Of a stretch of 64,000 nucleotides of DNA, positions 1-8,929 are shown one piece after another (position 1 is the stretch's first letter; every line of letters begins with the position of its first letter). The translations under genes were made by a program, and so were the position numbers. The DNA comes from Algoriphagus aquimarinus. GTDB lineage: Bacteria; Bacteroidota; Bacteroidia; Cytophagales; Cyclobacteriaceae. The DNA is taken from assembly GCF_007997215.1 (NCBI RefSeq), contig NZ_VORW01000003.1:1-64000 (forward strand). The letters run 5' to 3'. Under the pieces are notes generated by a model. That model worked only from the letters and a program-made list of their open reading frames with translations, did no database searches and was not told the DNA's origin.

Positions 1-84
1 CACTGCCTATAAAACCGCACGAAGCAAATTCTATAAGCTTCTCCCTGTCTGTTCTCAGGTTACTATTTTTTTTGTCTTACATCA

Positions 85-98
85 CTTCAAAGAACTTA
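85..98 (-). promoter_or_regulatory. boxA-like antitermination site of an rRNA leader
   Basis: Read on the minus strand this is AAGTTCTTTGAA, matching the boxA element (consensus near TGCTCTTTAACA in E. coli; GTTCTTTGA in Bacteroidota 16S leaders) that recruits Nus factors to rRNA transcripts. It lies downstream of three tandem promoters and near the window edge, so a 16S rRNA gene should begin just outside the left end. The assignment is inferred from motif plus position, because no mature rRNA sequence is inside the window. Confidence 0.65.
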
Positions 99-182
99 GT
101 GTCACTCATTTGTGACTCTGGTCAGATACCGGTAACTCGCGTTTTCCGATCCGTTTTCCCCCCTTCCTTGCTGAAGGGAGTG

Positions 183-212
183 CAAAGGTAAGAGGATAAT
201 TTTAACTTCCAA
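183..212 (-). promoter_or_regulatory. rRNA operon promoter P3 (most downstream)
   Basis: On the minus strand a TTG (-33 element, 210-212) is followed after exactly 19 bp by TACCTTTG (-7 element, 183-190), a perfect match to the Bacteroidota sigma-A consensus TTG-N17-23-TAnnTTTG. Transcription would start near 176-178 and run leftward into the rRNA leader. A 6-bp stem hairpin (161-178) lies at the predicted transcript 5' end. Confidence 0.8.
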
Positions 213-295
213 TAACCTTCTCAAAATTTAATTTCTAAAGTTTCTCAGAGGCTAACCTCTCTCCGCTTTATCCCCCTTCCGTCCTGAAGGGAGCG

Positions 296-325
296 CAAAG
301 GTAAGTGATCATTCCTGACTTCCAA
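296..325 (-). promoter_or_regulatory. rRNA operon promoter P2
   Basis: Same design as P3: TTG at 323-325, 19-bp spacer, TACCTTTG at 296-303, minus strand. The flanks are also alike: GGAAGT follows the -33 element and GC(A/G)CTCCCTTC follows the -7 element in both. This suggests duplication of a promoter unit with a period of 113 bp. The predicted start again falls at a CCCTTC/GAAGGG hairpin (274-291). Confidence 0.78.
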
Positions 326-410
326 ACCCTTTGCAAAATTTAATTTTTCAATACTTTTTGAGCTTCTCAACTCTTCCCGTTTCCGCTGCCGTTCGCCTCG
401 TTTGGGAGTG

Positions 411-440
411 CAAATATCTGCCTTTTATTCTTAAACACAA
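411..440 (-). promoter_or_regulatory. rRNA operon promoter P1 (most upstream, weaker -7)
   Basis: TTG at 438-440, 19-bp spacer, GATATTTG at 411-418 on the minus strand. The -7 element departs from TAnnTTTG at its first position. The initiating region GCACTCCC is shared with P3 (P2 has GCGCTCCC), so it appears to belong to the same tandem array, 115 bp from P2. It lacks the CCCTTC/GAAGGG hairpin of the other two. Confidence 0.6.
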
Positions 441-609
441 GACCTATTTGCAAAATATCCCCTCAAAACACATAACTGCTTGAATACAACCCGCAAAGAT
501 TTTTGGAAATAAATATGCCCTGATCAAGCAAAAACGACCACCACTCCACCTAGGTGTTCTGTCCAAAATACATTCCTTGAAATAATCTCTTGAACTTTCA
601 AGATTTGAC

Positions 610-1632
610 TTAATATCTGAATGTAGGAAGCTCCGAATAATCCTTTTTACGTTGGTTGCTGGGTGAAAAAACATACCTCAAAGAAATCTCATGGGCTCCA
701 CCAGATACACGCTGACCCAATTTTGAAATAGAATAGTCAAAGCTATATCCAAAGTCCAGCCCAGAGTCCAACTCAATTCCAATTAGCCCTATTAAGGATT
801 CATTATTTGGTAAATTATACTTGCTAGGAAGACCCCGGTACCAAAAACCAAGGATCAAAGGTTCAAAATAAAACTCCGCTCCTAGGTCTAACTGATCAAA
901 AGCTCCCTGCGACTTATAGTTAAATGCCAATGCAAGCGATCGCTCCTGATCTGTATTATTGAAGAAGTCATTGATATTCCCCGGAGCTAGATTAAACCTA
1001 ACTCCTCCGTGCAGTGAATATTTGACCGGAAGCCTATTTGAATTCAATTCCAAATAGCTAATCTGAGGCTCCAACAAATGAAAGGCAGAGAATCCAAACC
1101 AAAACTTATCTTCATAATATAAGAGTCCCGCATTTATATCTCCTGCTCTAAGGCGACTATCTCCCGAAAAGCCAGCACCTGGCTCGCCTACTACTACACC
1201 TTTATCTATATCTAATTGAGTTCCCAAGATAACTTGGTCAAAAAGCACATCTCTTGACAAGAGACTTCCCTGAGCCCCAACATGAAGAAAACGCTTTTCA
1301 CCTAATCTCAATCTATAGCTATACACCAAGCCAATTTCATCCGTCCTACTTTGATTGAAGGATTCTCGCGCTCCTGAGATAATTATTCCTAAACCCGAAT
1401 TATACTTTTCAGAAAAATGATCTGCATAAGCAGTGTATGCAATAAAGCTTTGATCCAAAGCTGGCCATTGATTTCGGAAGTTAACTCCTACCCTCGTGAG
1501 CCCTGTACTTCCCGCGAGTGCAGGATTCAGATAAAAAGGATTGGCATAGAACTGCGAATACTGTACATCTTGGCTGAAAGCCCTAGAAGATAAAAGAAAT
1601 AGAAAAACAAATACTACGTAAATCCTCATCAT
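610..1632 (-). CDS. PorP/SprF family type IX secretion membrane protein
   Basis: A 340-residue outer-membrane beta-barrel protein of the PorP/SprF family. The first 20 residues form a Sec signal peptide ending SSRAFS, and the mature protein opens with QDVQYSQFYANPFYLNPALAG, the hallmark start of the family (YSQFY...NPALAG). PorP-like proteins help T9SS type B cargo cross or attach to the outer membrane. Its start codon overlaps the stop of the upstream 778-residue cargo gene by 4 bp (ATGA), so the two are translationally coupled and probably form a dedicated cargo-partner pair. The family match is strong; which cargo it serves is inferred from the overlap. Confidence 0.88.
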   Translation of the reverse strand: MMRIYVVFVFLFLLSSRAFSQDVQYSQFYANPFYLNPALAGSTGLTRVGVNFRNQWPALDQSFIAYTAYADHFSEKYNSGLGIIISGARESFNQSRTDEIGLVYSYRLRLGEKRFLHVGAQGSLLSRDVLFDQVILGTQLDIDKGVVVGEPGAGFSGDSRLRAGDINAGLLYYEDKFWFGFSAFHLLEPQISYLELNSNRLPVKYSLHGGVRFNLAPGNINDFFNNTDQERSLALAFNYKSQGAFDQLDLGAEFYFEPLILGFWYRGLPSKYNLPNNESLIGLIGIELDSGLDFGYSFDYSISKLGQRVSGGAHEISLRYVFSPSNQRKKDYSELPTFRY

Positions 1633-3965
1633 CTAATCAATTTGAATTTACCTGCTTTAGTCACCTTTTCTCCATCGGTAGCTACTCCATTATACCTATA
1701 TACAAAAAACCCTGCGTCAAGTAGCTTCTCATCTAGCTTCCCATCCCAACCAGCAGTGTTGATATCGTCCGTCTCAAAAATCAAATTTCCCCAAGTATTG
1801 AAAATTAAAAGTTGTCCCGAAACTAGTCCTTTGGATTTAGGAACAAAAAATTGATTCTCGTTCTTTAAAGGAGTGAAGCCAGTAGGAAACATAAGTCTGT
1901 AGCTTCTGATTATTGAAACCGTCCTAACCTCTGATGATTCACATCCCCACTCATTAGTAATAGTAAGCATTACATCAAAGTCACCTTTTTTACCATATAT
2001 ATGTGTAGGGTTTTGCTCAGTAGATATCGAGCCATCACCAAAATCCCAATTCCAACTTACAGTACCATCAGCCGACAGATCAGAAAACTGGAACACATCA
2101 TCGGGAAAGAATCCTCCATCGTCCTCCCCTTTCACTCCTGTTCCTTGTATTTCAAATTCGAATTCCGCCAAAAGCTCTTCCTCAAGAATCACTATGTGTA
2201 ATGGTTCGGGCGATGAATAGCAGTCTAAATCAACATGCTTTATCTGAAGTTCATATTCTCCAGCGATGGAGATTGCCTTCATTTCTTCATTTAAGTAAGT
2301 TTGCCCTGCTCCAGTAAGCTTATAATCATAGGTAAGCGGGTCATAATTTGAAATACTACTAGTCACATCCACAAACTGGCCAGGTGTGCAACCTACTACT
2401 GGAGAAATAAAATCAAAGTCTGGAAATTCAGGAAAACTCACCAAAACGGAATTGGAGATCGCCGGGCAATTCTTACGATTATAAGCTTTCACCAAATACT
2501 CGCCTACGGTATTCGCGGTATATTTCTCGGAAACTGCTCCTTCTATAAGTTCATCATCTTTATACCATTCGTAACGCTCATATACCTCATCACCTTTTGA
2601 AGTAAGTGTCACAGATTCTCCTCCACATAATCGCACTTCTTCTACTACCTCGGAATTACCATCGACATATATACTTACAGGCTCTGGAGATTCTTGGATT
2701 TTCAATGTCATGGCATTGCCAGCAGAGGTTTTTCCGTAGGTATCCGTAATTGTATAGTAAACAGTGACGCTTTGATCTGTAAATCCCTCATTTGGAAAAA
2801 ATGTAAAATCTCCGCCATTTGTCCCTGCAGTGAAAGTGCCTTGAGGCAATTCTAATACTCTATTCTCCTCACGACATTTCCCTTGGGCACAGATGTCCTC
2901 ACTTTCCTCTTCTATATCACCAAGTGATGCATAAAATTGCAAACATCTTATCTCAGAATTTTCATTTGGAAGAATCACTTCTTCATCTGTAATATAATAA
3001 GTGTTCTCTTGTCCTTCACAGGATGCAAAATCTGAGAAATCAACACCTGATGGAGATTGCAGACCTTCATCATTGGATACTTCAACAATTAGATTTCTGA
3101 TTTCATGGATATTTGTCTCACCTCCAGTAGATGCAGCAAAGCCTATTTTCAGATTCTTTGAAGGCTCATATGGAAAAGGAACGCCTGGAAAAATAGTAAT
3201 TGTCCTAGGTTCATTAGTTACAGTAGTAACTACCATTTCTAATTTCAAAAGATATCCTACGCCATTAGGATTAGGCTCTAACTCCAAAAAAACTTTGCGA
3301 TAACCAGGAATAGCAGGAGCTGTTACTCGCCCAGTCCCAGGACCACCAGAACTCAATGGGAATTGGTATTCTACATCCAAAGCCAGTCCGAGTGATCCAG
3401 AAGGCGGATCTACAGTCATCTTCCCATCGACAAACTGATAGCCATTGAGACCTGCCCCACTTTTTCTTATCGAAATACTATTAGGGTACAAGCCATTTGG
3501 GGAGCCAGAAAACCCTCCGATTTTGCCTTCACTAGAATTACTATAATTTCCATAAGCATCGAAACCAATGCCCAAATAACCTCCTGTCATCCCAGGTACA
3601 TTATCTCTCTGAGTATATCCAAACGCTCCACCGAAACCTCCAGGCTTAAAATTCTGCACATCAGCATCAAATAGAAATACAGTAAGCCCATCTGCGCCAC
3701 TCCCTCCATACATAAAATATTCGAAGGAAGCTTTTATCCCATAAGCTGGAGAAAAAGGAATGTCTATATAAACATACCCGTTTTGTTCTCTTTGTGCATC
3801 TGTCAAACGCAGCACTCCATCAACTAACCTTGCACTACCTCCAAAAACAGTCGCTGATCCAATTGACTCTTCAGCACTAAAAGTTTCACAGTAAGGAAAG
3901 CCAACTTGTGAGTAGGTAGTGAAAGATACTAAGTAGAGCGCAATGGCTAATATTAAAAATTTCAA
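1629..3965 (-). CDS. T9SS type B cargo: lectin-like, PKD and gliding C-terminal domain
   Basis: A 778-residue secreted protein with an N-terminal signal peptide (about 1-19, cleaved near TYS/Q). Residues about 22-290 resemble a bacterial L-type lectin/concanavalin-like fold (GSGADGLTVFLFDA, then GGYLGIGFDAYGN). Ig/PKD-like repeats follow, including a clear PKD motif around residues 610-680 (WNWDFGDGS, NPTHIY). The last ~85 residues are a gliding-motility-associated/CHU_C sorting domain (FPTGFTPLKNENQFF, IFNTWGNLIFE, GWDGK, AGFFVYRY), which directs export by the T9SS. It probably binds a glycan outside the cell. It is followed directly by its PorP/SprF partner. The ligand is unknown. Confidence 0.85.
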   Translation of the reverse strand: MKFLILAIALYLVSFTTYSQVGFPYCETFSAEESIGSATVFGGSARLVDGVLRLTDAQREQNGYVYIDIPFSPAYGIKASFEYFMYGGSGADGLTVFLFDADVQNFKPGGFGGAFGYTQRDNVPGMTGGYLGIGFDAYGNYSNSSEGKIGGFSGSPNGLYPNSISIRKSGAGLNGYQFVDGKMTVDPPSGSLGLALDVEYQFPLSSGGPGTGRVTAPAIPGYRKVFLELEPNPNGVGYLLKLEMVVTTVTNEPRTITIFPGVPFPYEPSKNLKIGFAASTGGETNIHEIRNLIVEVSNDEGLQSPSGVDFSDFASCEGQENTYYITDEEVILPNENSEIRCLQFYASLGDIEEESEDICAQGKCREENRVLELPQGTFTAGTNGGDFTFFPNEGFTDQSVTVYYTITDTYGKTSAGNAMTLKIQESPEPVSIYVDGNSEVVEEVRLCGGESVTLTSKGDEVYERYEWYKDDELIEGAVSEKYTANTVGEYLVKAYNRKNCPAISNSVLVSFPEFPDFDFISPVVGCTPGQFVDVTSSISNYDPLTYDYKLTGAGQTYLNEEMKAISIAGEYELQIKHVDLDCYSSPEPLHIVILEEELLAEFEFEIQGTGVKGEDDGGFFPDDVFQFSDLSADGTVSWNWDFGDGSISTEQNPTHIYGKKGDFDVMLTITNEWGCESSEVRTVSIIRSYRLMFPTGFTPLKNENQFFVPKSKGLVSGQLLIFNTWGNLIFETDDINTAGWDGKLDEKLLDAGFFVYRYNGVATDGEKVTKAGKFKLIR

Positions 3966-4021
3966 TGCTAGGCTAGGTTTTTGGGAAAGCCAAAATACAC
4001 TTTAAACGCATAGAAATAAAA

Positions 4022-4049
4022 AAGCCCTTGATTTAAAAATCAAGGGCTT
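4022..4049 (-). terminator. intrinsic terminator after purA
   Basis: A perfect 13-bp stem, AAGCCCTTGATTT paired with AAATCAAGGGCTT, with a 2-nt A/T loop. On the minus strand it is followed by a run of T (the A run at 4018-4023). It lies 18 bp beyond the purA stop codon. Confidence 0.85.
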
Positions 4050-4067
4050 CAAGTATTGTAAGCTCGA

Positions 4068-5351
<1,284 letters not shown>

Positions 5352-5485
5352 CTATCTGTTACACTAGTCTTTTTGAAGCGTGAAATTTGCGATAAGCCCA
5401 TACAAAACCAAGAGAAAGGATGTAATTATTTGCTCAACGCAAAAAACGTGACGTATTAACTATAGAAAAAAAATATTGCTAAGAA

Positions 5486-5833
5486 CTAGTTTATTGCTGA
5501 CTTTTTGAACTCCTCTACCGAATCAAAAACCGTAAAAATATTATTCAGCTTGGTGATAATCAACAGTTTCTTAACGTGGTCAGATGGTGCGGTCAGGTAC
5601 ACTTCACCATCTTTATTTCTCATTTTTGTAAGCATAGTGATCAAAAGACCAATTCCACTGGAACTGATGTATCTCACTTCACTCAGGTCAACCACGAAAT
5701 TCTTGGCACCTTCTTCCACCGCATCGGAAACAACCTCGACGAGTTTAGGCCCTACTTCATCTCCAATCAAATCACCCTGAATAAATAGGTAATGAGCAAG
5801 CTCATCCTTACTTGTATTATATGTCAATTTCAT
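5486..5833 (-). CDS. STAS-domain protein, anti-sigma factor antagonist type
   Basis: A 115-residue single STAS domain. The sequence has the beta-strand/helix pattern of SpoIIAA-like antagonists (FVVDLSEVRYISSSGIGLLITM), with the Ser cluster before GIGLL that is the usual phosphorylation site for a serine kinase/anti-sigma partner. No kinase or sigma factor is encoded nearby, so the partner is unknown. The gene starts 4 bp after the Fur-family stop codon, so the two are probably cotranscribed. Its role is inferred from the fold; it may instead act in a phosphorelay not tied to a sigma factor. Confidence 0.82.
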   Translation of the reverse strand: MKLTYNTSKDELAHYLFIQGDLIGDEVGPKLVEVVSDAVEEGAKNFVVDLSEVRYISSSGIGLLITMLTKMRNKDGEVYLTAPSDHVKKLLIITKLNNIFTVFDSVEEFKKSAIN

Positions 5834-5837
5834 ATGA

Positions 5838-6326
5838 TTATAATTTGTCTTTCAAGGGTATTTCTTCTTTTCTGTTTTCACAATTCTCTTTGAGACAATT
5901 GCCATACAATATTAAAGAGTGGTGAAGCACTTTGAAGTTCAGAATTTCACCCACTGTATTTTGAATGTTTTGGATTCTAGGATCGCAAAATTCAAGAACC
6001 TGATTACAATCTGTGCAAATTAAGTGATCGTGCTGCTTGAAACCGTAGGACTTTTCGAATTGAGCTAGGTTTTTACCAAACTGATGCTTCGTCACCAAAT
6101 CACATTCAACCAGAAGATCCAGCGTATTGTAAACAGTCGCGCGACTTACGCGGTAATTCTTATTTTTCATACTGATGTAGAGAGACTCTACATCAAAATG
6201 TCCTGTTCGGCTATAGATTTCTTCGAGGATAGCATAGCGCTCCGGTGTTTTTCGGAGCTTCTTTGTTTCAAGATAAGCTGTAAATATCTTTTTTACCTCT
6301 TCGAAGTGATTTGTATTCAAAGGCAT
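5838..6326 (-). CDS. Fur family transcriptional repressor
   Basis: A 162-residue Fur-type metalloregulator. The N-terminal winged helix holds [14 protein letters not shown] and the recognition segment [13 protein letters not shown] (about residues 57-70). A dimerisation domain follows with [16 protein letters not shown], supplying metal-ligand His residues and the first structural zinc CxxC. A second Cys pair (CLKENC) is near residue 145, completing a Cys4 zinc site. This pattern fits Fur or PerR; the metal or peroxide specificity cannot be decided by eye. It probably has its own promoter with a short leader (-7 element at 6343-6350) and forms a small operon with the STAS gene. Confidence 0.9.
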   Translation of the reverse strand: MPLNTNHFEEVKKIFTAYLETKKLRKTPERYAILEEIYSRTGHFDVESLYISMKNKNYRVSRATVYNTLDLLVECDLVTKHQFGKNLAQFEKSYGFKQHDHLICTDCNQVLEFCDPRIQNIQNTVGEILNFKVLHHSLILYGNCLKENCENRKEEIPLKDKL

Positions 6327-6342
6327 TAGCTGGGTATTTTTT

Positions 6343-6350
6343 CAAATATA
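6343..6350 (-). promoter_or_regulatory. -7 element for the fur-STAS pair
   Basis: TATATTTG on the minus strand matches TAnnTTTG and sits 17 bp upstream of the fur start codon, giving a predicted leader of about 11 nt. No TTG is found at 17-23 bp upstream, so only the -7 half is supported. Confidence 0.45.
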
Positions 6351-6380
6351 ACTTTTGTAAGTAAGAAAAGATTCATTGCA

Positions 6381-8597
6381 TCAATCAAACCTTGAAACCT
6401 TTAATATCCCATCCACTTCAATTAGATTTTCGATCAATTTATCAAGATGCTCTGTGCTGTGCACATACAGCTTAATTGTCCCTTCAAAAATCCCTGCATC
6501 CGAATCTACCGTGATAGAGCGCATATTCACTTTCAGCTCATTTGAAATCACTTTGGTCACATCATTAATCAGTCCAACTCTATCTGTCCCGATAATTCGC
6601 AAACCAGCGAGAAAGGCGATCTCTTTTTGACTTGTCCACCTTGCTTTTATTACTCGGTTTCCATGGTTGGAAAGCAATTCTAGCGCATTAGGACAGGATG
6701 TACGGTGAATTTTGATCCCTTCATTTACAGTCACAAAACCAAAGACATCATCCCCAGGTATAGGATTACAACATTTAGCCAAAATGTAATCTACCACATC
6801 CATATCCTCTCCGATCAGTAGCTGATCGTGATCTGGTCCTTTCAGACTTTTTATCTCTTTGGTGAAAGAAGATTCGTCCCTTACTTTCTCCTGACTGGAT
6901 TTGTTTTGAAGTTTTTGCGTTGCTTTAAAATCCTTGAATGATTTGATCGAGGTCGGGTCAATTGCTCCAATACCAACTCGAAAATAAAATTCATTTGCAG
7001 TTTTCAGTTCGAAAAATGCCCGAAGCTTTTCTACAGATTCAGAATTGAATTCCATCTTCATCTGTTTCATCTTGCGCTGGACTATCTCTCTTCCATCAAG
7101 AATTGCGGATTTCTTATCCTCTCGAAGCGCATCCTTGATTTTGGCTTTTGCTCTAGTGGTAACAACGTTGTTGAGCCAATCTTCTGAAGGCTTTTGCTTG
7201 TTTGAAGTAAGGATTTCTACCTGATCACCATTTTTCAACTTATGGGAAATAGGCACCAATCGCTGATTGACTTTTGCTCCTATACATTTAGCCCCTACTT
7301 CTGTATGAATCTCAAAAGCAAAATCCAATGCAGTAGACCCAAACGGCAGAACTTTCAAATCCCCCTTAGGAGTAAAAACAAAGACTTCATCATGAAATAG
7401 ATTTCCTCTGAAATCATCCATAAATTCAATCGCATTCCCATCATTGGACTCCAGCAAACCTCTCACTTGAGTAATCCAGTCATCCAGCCCAGTAGGTCCC
7501 TTGGAGTTTTCCTTGTCTTTATATTTCCAATGAGCAGCATAACCCCGCTCAGCTATCTCATCCATCCTTTCGGTTCGAATCTGCACTTCAACCCATTGCC
7601 CAGTTCCACTCATTACTGTAGTATGGAGTGATTCGTAACCATTGGAACGTGGGGTACTTATCCAATCTCTAAGTCGGTCTGGATTTGGTCTATAAAAATC
7701 TGTCACAATAGAATACACTTGCCAGCAATCAGCTTTTTCACTATCCAGGTCACTTTCCAAAATAATCCTAATCGCAAACAGGTCATATACTTCCTCAAAA
7801 GGGATCCCCTGTTTCTTCATCTTATTATATATAGAGAAAACAGATTTAGGTCTTCCTTTGATGGTGAATTCCAGTCCAGTTCTATTGAGTTCCTCTTCTA
7901 TAGGCAGAATGAAGCTGCGGATGAATTTATTTCTATAGGATTTTGATTCATTGATTTTGAAAACAATCTCCTTGTAAGTCGCAGTGTCTGTGTATTTCAG
8001 ATAAAGATCTTCCAACTCAGATTTTATCGCATAAAGCCCAAGTCTATGTGCCAAAGGAGCATACAAATACATGGTTTCCGATGCAATTTTGAGCTGCTTA
8101 TGCCTCGGCATGCTGGACAGAGTTCTCATATTATTGAGTCTGTCTGCAAGTTTGATCAAAATCACACGCACATCATCAGAAAGCGTGAGGAGCATTTTTC
8201 GGAAATTCTCAGCTTGCTGCGAACTTCCGTATTCAAACACTCCTGCGATTTTGGTAAGACCATCTATAATAGTCATGACCTTATAGCCAAATTCCCGCTC
8301 AATATCCTCCAGTTCCCATTCCGTATCCTCCACTACATCGTGAAGTAAGGCAGATACGATTGAGGTCGTGCCCAAACCTATTTCTTCCACACAGACTAAT
8401 GCCACTTCAAGCGGATGATAGATATAAGGTTCACCAGACTTACGGCGCATGTCCTTATGTGCTTCAAGAGACACATTGAAGGCTCTTTTTATCAATTTCG
8501 CATCGCCATCTTTTAGAATTGGTTTTGCTTGTCTCAATAGCCTACGATAGCGCTTAAGTATTTCTTTTCTTTCTTCTTCTATGTCCACTTCAATCAT
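6381..8597 (-). CDS. bifunctional (p)ppGpp synthetase/hydrolase RelA/SpoT family
   Basis: A 738-residue long RSH enzyme that makes and degrades the alarmone (p)ppGpp. Domains in order: HD hydrolase (about 40-195) with intact metal motif SALLHDVVEDTEW; synthetase (about 240-370) with FAIRIIL and PRSNGYESLHTTV; TGS (about 405-465, beginning DEVFVFTPKGDLK); a Cys/His zinc-finger segment (CCNPIPGDDV, HRTSCPNA); and a C-terminal ACT domain (about 660-738). The intact HD and synthetase motifs support a bifunctional Rel rather than a synthesis-only RelA. It starts about 160 bp from the divergent tRNA-Leu and is followed 54 bp later by the Fur gene. Confidence 0.95.
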   Translation of the reverse strand: MIEVDIEEERKEILKRYRRLLRQAKPILKDGDAKLIKRAFNVSLEAHKDMRRKSGEPYIYHPLEVALVCVEEIGLGTTSIVSALLHDVVEDTEWELEDIEREFGYKVMTIIDGLTKIAGVFEYGSSQQAENFRKMLLTLSDDVRVILIKLADRLNNMRTLSSMPRHKQLKIASETMYLYAPLAHRLGLYAIKSELEDLYLKYTDTATYKEIVFKINESKSYRNKFIRSFILPIEEELNRTGLEFTIKGRPKSVFSIYNKMKKQGIPFEEVYDLFAIRIILESDLDSEKADCWQVYSIVTDFYRPNPDRLRDWISTPRSNGYESLHTTVMSGTGQWVEVQIRTERMDEIAERGYAAHWKYKDKENSKGPTGLDDWITQVRGLLESNDGNAIEFMDDFRGNLFHDEVFVFTPKGDLKVLPFGSTALDFAFEIHTEVGAKCIGAKVNQRLVPISHKLKNGDQVEILTSNKQKPSEDWLNNVVTTRAKAKIKDALREDKKSAILDGREIVQRKMKQMKMEFNSESVEKLRAFFELKTANEFYFRVGIGAIDPTSIKSFKDFKATQKLQNKSSQEKVRDESSFTKEIKSLKGPDHDQLLIGEDMDVVDYILAKCCNPIPGDDVFGFVTVNEGIKIHRTSCPNALELLSNHGNRVIKARWTSQKEIAFLAGLRIIGTDRVGLINDVTKVISNELKVNMRSITVDSDAGIFEGTIKLYVHSTEHLDKLIENLIEVDGILKVSRFD

Positions 8598-8674
8598 ACA
8601 GGAGGAATTTAATACAAAAATGGTGGTCTAAGTTCATCTTGCATCAAATGTTGAATATTTTTTTTTGTCTGCTA

Positions 8675-8704
8675 TTGCATTTTATATATTAGTACCTACA
8701 TTTG
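8675..8704 (+). promoter_or_regulatory. promoter of tRNA-Leu(UAG)
   Basis: TTG (8675-8677), exactly 19 bp spacer, then TACATTTG (8697-8704), matching the Bacteroidota consensus. The predicted start near 8710 leaves about 45 nt of leader before the tRNA at 8756. Confidence 0.75.
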
Positions 8705-8755
8705 CATCCACAATTGGAATTAGAAACATATTTTCTAATCTAAATTGAACTTATT

Positions 8756-8837
8756 GCGGATGTGGCGAAATTGGTAGACGCACTAGACTTAGGATCTAGC
8801 GCCGCGAGGCATGGGGGTTCGAGTCCCTCTATCCGCA
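8756..8837 (+). tRNA. tRNA-Leu (anticodon UAG)
   Basis: An 82-nt class II tRNA. The acceptor GCGGATG pairs with TATCCGC (one G:U), followed by discriminator A. The anticodon stem CTAGA/TCTAG encloses loop CTTAGGA, giving anticodon TAG, which reads CUN leucine codons. A long variable arm (GCCGCGAGGC) and the T loop TTCGAGT are present. CCA is not encoded. A good promoter lies upstream and a terminator follows, so it is a single-gene unit. Confidence 0.96.
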
Positions 8838-8847
8838 CTAAATACCG

Positions 8848-8900
8848 AACCCTCAATCACTCAACTGTCTTCAACAACAGGGTAGGGATTGGGGGTTTTT
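8848..8900 (+). terminator. intrinsic terminator after tRNA-Leu
   Basis: An 11-bp stem AACCCTCAATC/GATTGGGGGTT (one T:G wobble) around a 28-nt loop, followed by a T run (8896-8900). It separates the tRNA from the trigger factor gene. Confidence 0.75.
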
Positions 8901-8929
8901 AGTTAATCTTCATTCTAAAATTTTGAGCT

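Noticed and set aside
1..440. CRISPR-like repeats from the three similar segments
   Set aside because: The recurring parts are promoter elements and hairpins with about 113-bp period, and the intervening sequence is also related; they do not form repeat-spacer units.
444..674. 76-codon minus-strand ORF after the PorP gene
   Set aside because: It overlaps the 3' end of the PorP/SprF gene in another frame, has no domain-like pattern, and lies between that gene and the rRNA promoters.
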